From Actinobacillus delphinicola (GTDB lineage Bacteria; Pseudomonadota; Gammaproteobacteria; Enterobacterales; Pasteurellaceae), in the NCBI RefSeq assembly GCF_900638385.1, contig NZ_LR134510.1:1054001-1118000 (forward strand): a stretch of 64,000 bases of DNA. Reading direction: 5' to 3'. Below the pieces are notes generated by a model. The model saw only the letters and a list, made by a program, of their open reading frames with translations, was not told the origin of the DNA and did not search any database. A program made the translations under genes and the position numbers. This document shows, piece by piece, positions 9,587 through 18,900 of the stretch; the first letter of the stretch is position 1, and every line of letters starts with the position of its first letter.

Positions 9587-9807
9587 TTCGAGGTTACCAG
9601 TTAGTCATTAGCCCATTAATTGGACCACGTTGTCGTTTTGTCCCTACTTGCTCCCAGTATGCAATTGAAGCATTAAAAATACATGGGGTAGTAAAAGGTT
9701 GTTGGCTTACATTAAAACGTATATTAAAATGTCATCCTTTATGCGACGGTGGTTATGATCCCGTACCGCCTAATATTCACCCTAACAAAAAAGAGAAAAA
9801 ACGATGA
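9541..9807 (+). CDS. yidD: membrane protein insertion efficiency factor YidD
   Basis: An 88-residue peripheral inner-membrane protein assisting YidC. The family core [20 protein letters not shown] and [15 protein letters not shown] is intact, with its conserved cysteines. Its ATG lies inside the end of rnpA and its stop overlaps the yidC start (ATGA), showing tight translational coupling. Confidence 0.95.
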   Translation: MAKTYSLGTKIAVGLVRGYQLVISPLIGPRCRFVPTCSQYAIEALKIHGVVKGCWLTLKRILKCHPLCDGGYDPVPPNIHPNKKEKKR

Positions 9808-11444
9808 ATTCAAGACGTAGTCTATTTCTTTTGGCGCTGCTCTTTCTTTCATTCCTCATCTATCAAGAGTGGAATGTGGATTACCATTCACCGAAACCGG
9901 TAGAAACAGCAAAAACACAAACTTCAGAAAATGTTCCAGCCGCTTCATCTTCTGTGAATACAGTCGCTGATCTTGCTGCACCTGCTACTCAACAGGGGCG
10001 TATTATTACGTTAGAAAATGACGTATTCCGTTTAAAAGTCGATACTTTAGGTGGCGATATTGTTGATGCTCAACTTTTAAAATATAGCCAAACTTTACAT
10101 TCAAAACAGCCATTTACTCTTTTACAAGACAACAATAAAGAAATTTATATTGCTCAAAGTGGCTTAATTGGTAAAAACGGTAGCGATAATGTAAATGGTC
10201 GTGCGCTTTATCAAGTGAATGGTGATAATTTCAAATTAATGCCAGGTCAACAAGAACTTCGTGTTCCGTTTACTTTCACAAAAGATGGTGTAACTTATAC
10301 AAAAACATTCGTATTAAAACCGAATCAATACGTGGTAGGTGTAGATTACAATATTGCTAACCATACCGATCATGCTATCGAAGTGGAACCATATGCTCAG
10401 TTAAAACACACTTTAGTTGAGAGCAAAAGTACTTTTGTAATGCCGACTTATACGGGTGGTGCTTATTCTTCATCAGAAACTAACTACAAAAAATATTCAT
10501 TCAAAGATATGCAAGAATCAAATCTTGCCGTGAATACAAAAGTGGGTTGGGTTGCGATGTTACAACACTACTTTGTTTCTGCATGGATTCCACCACAAGA
10601 TCAAAATAACGAACTTTATACCTTCACTAATGAAAAAGAAAATGTAGGTATCATTGGCTTCCGTGGTCAAATGGTAACTATTCCAGCGGGCGGCGATAAA
10701 GTTATTAATACTAAACTTTGGACTGGACCAAAATTACAAGATCAAATGGAAAAAGTGGCAAACCACTTAGAATTAACACTTGATTATGGTTGGGCATGGT
10801 TCATTTCTAAACCATTATTCTCATTGCTTAACTTCATTCATAGCCTTGTTAAAAACTGGGGTATTGCGATTATCATCGTGACTATTATCGTAAAAGCGTT
10901 GCTTTATCCGTTAACACGTGCGCAATATACCTCAATGGCAAAAATGCGTATGTTACAACCACGTATTCAAGAAATGCGTGAACGTTTCGGCGATGATAAA
11001 CAAAGCATGAGCCAAGAAATGATGCGTTTGTATCGTGAAGAAAAAGTAAACCCACTTGGTGGTTGTTTGCCAATTTTCTTACAAATGCCAATTCTTATCG
11101 CACTTTACTATATGTTTATGGAAGCGGTTGAATTACGTCATGCGCCATTCTTTGGTTGGATTCAAGATTTAGCTGCGCCAGATCCATATTACATCTTACC
11201 GATCTTAATGGGTGTATCGATGTTCTTCTTACAAAAAATGTCGCCAACCCCAACAACAGATCCGACACAACAAAAAATTATGACTTACATGCCAGTTGTG
11301 TTTACAGTATTCTTCCTGTTCTTCCCTGCAGGCTTGGTACTATACTGGTTAGTGTCTAACTTAATTACCATTACTCAACAGCAAATTATTTATCGTGAAC
11401 TTGAGAAAAAAGGGTTACATACTCGTAAAAAGAAAGCGAAATAA
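9804..11444 (+). CDS. yidC: membrane protein insertase YidC
   Basis: A 546-residue inner-membrane insertase with the gram-negative layout: an N-terminal transmembrane segment (about residues 5-22), a large periplasmic beta domain to about 350, then a five-helix insertase core containing the hydrophilic-groove arginine region and a basic C-terminus ([10 protein letters not shown]). It inserts and folds membrane proteins with or without SecYEG. The start overlaps the yidD stop. Confidence 0.97.
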   Translation: MNSRRSLFLLALLFLSFLIYQEWNVDYHSPKPVETAKTQTSENVPAASSSVNTVADLAAPATQQGRIITLENDVFRLKVDTLGGDIVDAQLLKYSQTLHSKQPFTLLQDNNKEIYIAQSGLIGKNGSDNVNGRALYQVNGDNFKLMPGQQELRVPFTFTKDGVTYTKTFVLKPNQYVVGVDYNIANHTDHAIEVEPYAQLKHTLVESKSTFVMPTYTGGAYSSSETNYKKYSFKDMQESNLAVNTKVGWVAMLQHYFVSAWIPPQDQNNELYTFTNEKENVGIIGFRGQMVTIPAGGDKVINTKLWTGPKLQDQMEKVANHLELTLDYGWAWFISKPLFSLLNFIHSLVKNWGIAIIIVTIIVKALLYPLTRAQYTSMAKMRMLQPRIQEMRERFGDDKQSMSQEMMRLYREEKVNPLGGCLPIFLQMPILIALYYMFMEAVELRHAPFFGWIQDLAAPDPYYILPILMGVSMFFLQKMSPTPTTDPTQQKIMTYMPVVFTVFFLFFPAGLVLYWLVSNLITITQQQIIYRELEKKGLHTRKKKAK

Positions 11445-11463
11445 TGGCTAAGTAATACGAAGG

Positions 11464-11490
11464 AAGGTATCTAAAGATACCTTTCTTTTT
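11464..11490 (+). terminator. terminator after yidC
   Basis: An 8-bp stem, AAGGTATC/GATACCTT, with a TAAA loop is followed by TCTTTTT. It separates the rpmH-yidC operon from mnmE. Confidence 0.8.
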
Positions 11491-11573
11491 ATCTAAAAAT
11501 TTTGTTTTTTCGAGAAATTGGCTTAAAACACGCCACTAAAATCGGAAAAATTTATGTAAAAAGGAACGTTATA

Positions 11574-12929
11574 ATGAAAGAAACAATTGTTGCGCAAGCG
11601 ACACCGATTGGTCGTGGTGGGATTGGTATCTTGCGTGTTTCTGGTCCTCTTGCGACAAAAGTCGCGGAAGAAGTTTTAGGAAAATGTCCGAAGCCACGCC
11701 AAGCAGATTATTTATCTTTTAAAGAAGCAGATGGAACCGTATTAGATCAAGGGATTGCGATTTATTTTAAAGCGCCTTTTTCTTTTACTGGTGAAGATGT
11801 TCTTGAATTGCAAGGACACGGCGGTCAGGTAATTCTTGATTTGTTGTTAAAACGTATTTTACAAATTGATGGTATTCGTTTAGCTCGACCTGGTGAATTT
11901 TCAGAGCAGGCATTTTTAAATGATAAATTAGATTTGGCACAGGCAGAGGCTATTGCCGATTTAATTGATGCTAACTCAGAACAAGCAGCTCGTTCTGCAT
12001 TAAAATCCTTACAAGGTGAATTTTCTCATAAAATCAATGAATTAGTTGAGAATGTAATTTACTTGCGTACCTATGTAGAGGCGAGTATTGATTTTCCTGA
12101 TGAAGAGATTGATTTTCTTGCGGACGGTAAAATCGAACGTAAATTGCGTGAAATTATTGGGCAAGTGAAAGCCGTTCAGCAAGAGGCAAAACAGGGTAGC
12201 ATCTTACGTGAAGGGATGAAAGTCGTGATTGCTGGTCGTCCGAATGCAGGGAAATCAAGTTTATTAAATGCTTTAGCGGGACGTGATGCAGCGATTGTAA
12301 CAGATATCGCAGGTACAACTCGAGATGTTCTGCATGAGCATATTCATTTAGATGGCATGCCATTACACATCATTGACACTGCAGGTTTACGTGAGGCGAC
12401 TGATGCAGTTGAACAGATCGGTATTCAACGTGCTTGGCAAGAAATCGAGCAAGCTGATGCGATTTTATTAATGCTAGACAGTACTGATGAAACCCAAACT
12501 CTAGAAAATATGCAGGTAGAATTTTTACAAAAACTCCCAAACCATATTCCAGTGACAGTCATTCGCAATAAATCTGATTTAAGCGGCGAGCAAACTGGGC
12601 TTGCTGATCTCGATAATATGAAGGTTTTACATCTTTCCGCTAAAACGGGGCATGGTGTGGAGCTTTTACGTGATCACTTAAAACAAACCATGGGCTACCA
12701 AAGTGGGACTGAAGGGGGCTTTATCGCTCGTCGTCGCCATTTAGAAGCACTTAATAATGCGTTAATCCATCTAGATATGGGACTTGTTCAGCTTGTTGAA
12801 TTCCATGCAGGTGAGTTGTTAGCAGAAGAATTACGGTTAGCACAAAATGATCTTGGAGAGATCACTGGGAAATTTACGTCCGATGATCTTCTCGGCAATA
12901 TCTTTAGTTCATTTTGTATTGGAAAATAG
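11574..12929 (+). CDS. mnmE: tRNA uridine-5-carboxymethylaminomethyl GTPase MnmE
   Basis: A 452-residue potassium-activated GTPase that, with MnmG, modifies U34 of certain tRNAs. The start at 11574 gives the canonical N-terminus [19 protein letters not shown] and has AAGGA nine bases upstream; an upstream in-frame extension is not conserved. The tetrahydrofolate-binding N-domain is followed by the G domain ([26 protein letters not shown]) and the essential C-terminal CIGK. Confidence 0.97.
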   Translation: MKETIVAQATPIGRGGIGILRVSGPLATKVAEEVLGKCPKPRQADYLSFKEADGTVLDQGIAIYFKAPFSFTGEDVLELQGHGGQVILDLLLKRILQIDGIRLARPGEFSEQAFLNDKLDLAQAEAIADLIDANSEQAARSALKSLQGEFSHKINELVENVIYLRTYVEASIDFPDEEIDFLADGKIERKLREIIGQVKAVQQEAKQGSILREGMKVVIAGRPNAGKSSLLNALAGRDAAIVTDIAGTTRDVLHEHIHLDGMPLHIIDTAGLREATDAVEQIGIQRAWQEIEQADAILLMLDSTDETQTLENMQVEFLQKLPNHIPVTVIRNKSDLSGEQTGLADLDNMKVLHLSAKTGHGVELLRDHLKQTMGYQSGTEGGFIARRRHLEALNNALIHLDMGLVQLVEFHAGELLAEELRLAQNDLGEITGKFTSDDLLGNIFSSFCIGK

Positions 12930-12960
12930 CAGAACAAAGCTGTATATCGAGAAAATAAAA

Positions 12961-12990
12961 AAATACCGCCATTTGGCGGTATTTTTATTT
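12961..12990. terminator. bidirectional terminator, mnmE / adhesin
   Basis: A 10-bp perfect stem, AAATACCGCC/GGCGGTATTT, with an ATTT loop has T and A runs on both sides. It ends mnmE on the plus strand and the adhesin gene on the minus strand. Confidence 0.85.
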
Positions 12991-12999
12991 TATTATTCA

Positions 13000-15900
13000 T
13001 TACCAGGCGTATCCAATACCCGCACCTGCACCGAGGTCTTTACGAGTATTTACGCTAAAGCCAACCTTAAATGACATTTTACCGTCATCAGAGCGGTGTC
13101 CATAACCAACGGCTACTGCTTCTTGTGAATGGTATGTTCCTATAGCAGCAGACACCATACTTTGAGAGGCAAGGGCTGGTGTTTGTAGGAATCCCATAGC
13201 AATGGCACTTGCAACCCCACCACGGAGATCTTTATTCATTTTGTTAACGCGATGATCTAAGTCATCCATTCGTTGATTTAATGCTTGATTTGCGGCGGCA
13301 TTAGCTACCATCGCTTTATTGACATAACCAACATTTGCCACAGAAGTTGGATCATTTACATCAACATCGACATTATGAATTGTACCATGATGATCCTTGC
13401 TAAAGCTGATACTATTAGATTTAATTGTAACTTGTGAACCGTTATGACCATGAACAGTCACGCCTTGTTTTGCAGAAATACTTGCGGATGCACCAGTCTT
13501 ATCCTGAACCCTTACACCATTACTATCCATAGTTGTATCACCAGTTACGACCTTGTTAGTTTTTATACCATCTTTATCATTAATAACGGTATTATTACCG
13601 ACAGTAAGGCTATGTTTTACTTTCACATCATCATTTAATTTTACTTCTACACCATTTGCTGTAGTTGTTGTGGAGATATTTTGCTTGTCTCCATTAATGT
13701 TGAAAGTTTCACCTAGTTGACGGTTAACTGTTTTACCTTGATCGCCACTGAAATTTAGACCTTTAGCAATTGTTATGTTGCTTTGTTTAATGGTATTTTC
13801 AACGTGAGTAATCTTTCCTTGATTATTTACAATTAGCCCATGCAACTGAGTATAACGATCAGTATTTGATTTTTGGTTTTGGGTTATTTGATTTTGTAAA
13901 TTTTGTTCAGCTATTTTGGCTGCTGTCTTATTATCTTCAATTGCTTTTGCATTTTTGCTTGAGGATTGTTTATTTTGGTTAATTTGTGTTTGCAAATTAC
14001 CATTATTTTTACCTACTTGATCTTTAAGCGCATTAATTTCTTCTGCCGTCGCCTTTTTGTTAGCAGCGATCGCAGAGGTATTTCCAGCAATAGCTGTTTT
14101 ATTCGCGCTAATCGCTGATTTGTTTTCACCTATTGTAGAGGCATTTTTACCGATAGCGGTTTTATTCTCACCAATTGCTGATTTGTTCGCACCGATAGCC
14201 GTTTTGTTTTCACCAATTGCAGAGGTGTTTTTACCAATAGCGGTTTTGTTATCACCAATTGCAGAGGTGTTTTTACCGATAGCGGTTTTATTCTCACCAA
14301 TTGCTGATCTGTTTGCACCGATAGCGGTTTTATTCTCACCAATTGCCGAAGTGTTTTTACCGATAGCGGTTTTGTTTTCACCAATTGCTGATTTGTTTGC
14401 ACCGATAGCGGTTTTGTTTTCATCAATTGCTGAAGTGTTTTTACCTATAGCGGTTTTGTTTTCACCAATTGCTGATTTGTTTTCGCCGATAGCAGTTTTG
14501 TTGTCACCAATTGCTGATTTGTTTGCACCGATAGCAGTTTTATTCTCACCAATTGCCGAAGTGTTTTTACCGATAGCGGTTTTGTTTTCACCAATTGCTG
14601 ATTTGTTTTCGCCGATAGCAGTTTTATTTTCACCAATTGCTGATTTGTTTGCACTGATAGCAGTTTTATTCTCACCAATTGCCGAAGTGTTTTTACCGAT
14701 AGCGGTTTTGTTTTCACCAATTGCTGATTTGTTTTCGCCTATAGCAGTTTTATTCTCACCAATTGCCGAAGTGTTTTTACCGATAGCGGTTTTGTTTTCA
14801 CCAATTGCTGATTTGTTTTCGCCTATAGCAGTTTTATTCTCACCAATTGCTGATTTGTTTGCACCGATAGCGGTTTTATTCTCACCAATTGCTGAAGTGT
14901 TTTTACCTATAGCGGTTTTGTTTTCACCAATTGCTGATTTGTTTTCGCCTATAGCAGTTTTATTCTCACCAATTGCTGATTTGTTTGCACCGATAGCGGT
15001 TTTATTCTCACCAATTGCTGATTTGTTTGCACCGATAGCGGTTTTGTTTTCACCAATTGCTGATTTGTTTTCGCCTATAGCAGTTTTATTCTCACCAATT
15101 GTCGAAGTGTTTTTACCGATAGCGGTTTTATTCTCACCAATTGCCGAAGTGTTTTTACCGATAGCAGTTTTATTCTCACCAATTGCTGATTTGTTTTCGC
15201 CGATAGCAGTTTTGTTGTCACCAATTGCTGATTTGTTTTCGCCAATAGCAGTTTTATTCTCACCAATTGCCGAAGTGTTTTTACCGATAGCAGTTTTGTT
15301 TTCACCAATTGCCGAAGTGTTTTTACCGATAGCGGTTTTGTTATCACCAATTGCCGAAGTGTTTTTACCGATAGCAGTTTTATTCTCACCAATTGCCGAA
15401 GTGTTTTTACCGATAGCGGTTTTGTTATCACCAATTGCTGATTTGTTTGCACCGATAGCAGTTTTATTCCCACCAATTGCCGAAGTGTTTTTACCGATAG
15501 CGGTTTTATTCTCACCAATTGCCGAAGTGTTTTTACCGATAGCAGTTTTATTCTCACCAATTGCTGATTTGTTTTCGCCGATAGCGGTTTTGTTTTCACC
15601 AATTGCTGATTTGTTTGCACCGATAGCGGTTTTGTTTTCACCAATTGCTGATTTGTTTGCACCGATAGCAGTTTTGTTTTCACCAATTGCCGATTTGTTT
15701 TCACCGATAGCGGTTTTGTTTTCACCAATTGCTGATTTGTTTTCGCCGATAGCAGTTTTGTTGTTACCAATTGCTGATTTGTTTTCGCCGATAGCAGTTT
15801 TGTTGTCACCAATTGCTGATTTGTTTTCGCCGATAGCAGTTTTGTTGTCACCAATTGCTGATTTGTTTTCGCCAATAGCGGTTTTGTTTTCATCAATCGC

Positions 15901-18900
15901 TTTATCTGTGTTAGCTTTATTTGTCTTTATATCTTTTGCATTTTGAGCAACAGCTTGATTTGTTTTATCAATTGCTGCGTGGAGGCCTTGATTATCTCTT
16001 GTAACTTGTTCTTGAAGATCTTTAATATTTGATGTATTTGTAGTTACCTGTTGTTTAAATGTTTGATTTAAACCAATTTTAACAACTCCATTAGGTGCAA
16101 CAGAAACAGTAGTTTCACCATCGGTTTGTTGGAAATTAAAGCCTTTGTTGAATGTAGTAGTTTGGTTATTTTTTTGTCCATTTGCACCATAACTAATCGT
16201 TTGATTAGCAAGTTTACTACCTACATAAGAAATAACACTTCCAATGGATACGGCATCTGTATTATTTACACCTTTAGCTGTAGTTCCATTTGTAAATTGG
16301 CTCGTAGAAAGACCAGTTACTGATCCCCCGTTAGTGATGGTAACTTTAGGTGCTGTAAGCCCATCGCTTGTTAAGATACTCGTTAATTTACCATTGCTAG
16401 CCGTAATGGTTGTTCCTTTGATTGTTGTACCTTCAAGGATATTGCCACTAATTTTATTTGCGGTTAGCCCGTCTTTATTAAATGAATTAGTACCTGCTTT
16501 GATACTATCTACGGCTACATTTTTGTTTAATGAGATATGGATACCATTTTTAGTATTAACGTTGATATTACTATCACCAGATACGTTAACTGAGCCACCT
16601 AATTTAATAGAGGTTGAGTTTTTACCGTCAGTAAAAGTGAGTTTCTCATTAGCAATACCTTTATCACCAGTAAGAACTTGATCTACATAATTTTTGACAC
16701 TACCAACAGATGCTGCGTCCTGTGCATCTTGAGTATTTGTAAAGTCTTGATTAGTTGCTAAGCCCGTTACTTTACCACCAGATTTGATGATTACACTTTT
16801 AGCGGTTAATCCATCTACGGTAACATTAGGGTTAAGGGTAATGGCTAAACCATTTGAGCTTGCCGTAACATTGATATTATTTGCCCCCTGCGTTTCTCCC
16901 TTAAGTAGAGTAGATGCTCCTTTGATGTTGACGATATTACCTAGTTCAATCTTAGTCTTACCAGTGTTACCAGCAAAGGTTAAGCCCTGATTGGTTAAGC
17001 CAGATACTGCATTTTTTATCGCAGATTGGACTCCTCCAATACTTGCTGCCGCACTTTTATCTTTACTGTCTTTAATATCTTGTGCACCGTTAAGTCCAGT
17101 AATATTTTGACCATCGATATGGATTTGACCCAGTGTTGCACCATTTGTTGCGGAAACGGTTTTGGCAGATACAGATCCAGCAGTAATTGTATTTTTCGCA
17201 GTAATACTATCTACATTTAAGTCTTTGTTTAAACTAATGTTTAAACCGCTAGTATTCGCAGAAACTTGGATATTACTATCGCCAGCAACATTGACTTTTT
17301 CACCTAATTTAACAGTTTTAGTACCGTTTGCGGTGGTAAATTCGATACCTTTGTCTGCAGCAGAATGCAAGGTGTCTAATGTTTTGCCGAGGTTTGCTAA
17401 ATTTTTACTGTTGTCAGAAATGCTATTGGTATTTGTACTAATATTTTTCGCATTAGTATTTGCAGCATTTTGAGCGGTTTTTACCGCATTCGTATTTTTA
17501 GCGATATTTCCAGTATTTGTAGCAATACTTTGAGTATTGTCACCAATATTTTTCGCATTAGTATTTGCAGCATCTTGAGCGGTTTTTACCGCATTCGTAT
17601 TTTTAGCGATATTTCCAGTATTTGTAGCAATACTTTGAGTATTGTTACCAATATTTTTCGCATTAGTATTTGCGGTATTTTGGGCTGCGTTTGCCGTTGC
17701 AGTATTTTTAGCGATAGTGTCTGTTAATTTTTGCGCTAAACCAATTTTAACCACGCCACCTTTTTCGGTAGAAATTTCAGTTTGGTCTTGTGTGCCTTGG
17801 AAATTAAAGCCTTGTGATAGGGGCGTTGTTTGTGCATTTTGACCGTTAGCACTATAGCTAATCGTTTGCCCTACTAGTTTGTTTCCTACATAAGAGGTGA
17901 GACTACCGATAGATACGGCATCGGCTGCGGTTGCTCCGTTAGCAGGATTACCAGTATTATCAATTTGGTTAGTTGCCAGTCCAGTAACTTTATTACCATT
18001 AATATGGATTTGACCGAGTGTTGCGCCATTACTTGCAGAAATCGTAGTAGTAGAGACGTTTTCTGCTTTTACAGTATTTTTCGCAGTGATACTATCTACG
18101 TTTAAGTCTTTGTTTAAACTAATGTTTAAGCCATGGGTATCCGCAGAAACTTGAATATTACTATCGCCAGCAACATTAACTTTTTCACCTAATTTAACGG
18201 TTTTGGTACCGTTTGCGGTGGTAAATTCGATACCTTTATCTGCAGCAGAATGCAAGGTGTCTAATGTTTTGCCGAGGTTTGCTAAATTTTTACTATTGTC
18301 GGAAATGCTATTGGTATTTTTAGCGATACTATCGGCATTGTTACTAATATTTTTCGCATTAGTATTTGCAGCATCTTGAGCGGCTTTTACCGCATCCGTA
18401 TTTTTAGTGATGTTGCCAGTATTTGTAGCAATACTTTGAGTATTGTTACCAATATTTTTCGCATTAGTATTTGTAGCATCTTGAGCGGCTTTTACCGCAT
18501 TCGTATTTTTAGCGATGTTGCCAGTATTTGTAGTAATGCTATGGGTATTATTATCGATATTTTTCGTATTAGTATTTGCGGTATTTTGGGCTGCGTTTGC
18601 CGTTGCAGTATTTTTAGCGATAGTGTCTGTTAATTTTTGCGCTAAACCAATTTTAACTACGCCACCTTTTTCGGTAGAAATTTCAGTTTGGTCTTGTATG
18701 CTTTGGAAATTAAGGCCTTGTGATAGGGTTGTTGTTTGTGCATTTTGACCGTTAGCGCTATAGCTAATCGTTTGTCCTGCTAGTTTGTTTCCTACATAAG
18801 ATGTGAGACTACCGATAGATACGGCATCGGATGAAGTTGCTCCGTTAGCAGGATTACCGGTGTTATCAATTTGGTTAGTTGCCAGTCCAGTAACTTTATT

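Noticed and set aside
11502-11573. An N-terminal extension of MnmE by 24 codons.
   Set aside because: The extension has no conserved sequence; the internal ATG gives the canonical N-terminus and has a proper ribosome site.
14057-15946. A 629-codon open frame on the plus strand made of LFSPIAEVFLPIA-like repeats, plus other long frames on the minus strand.
   Set aside because: It is the mirror of the 21-base repeat in the adhesin gene: a period divisible by three keeps several frames open. It has no ribosome site or promoter of its own.
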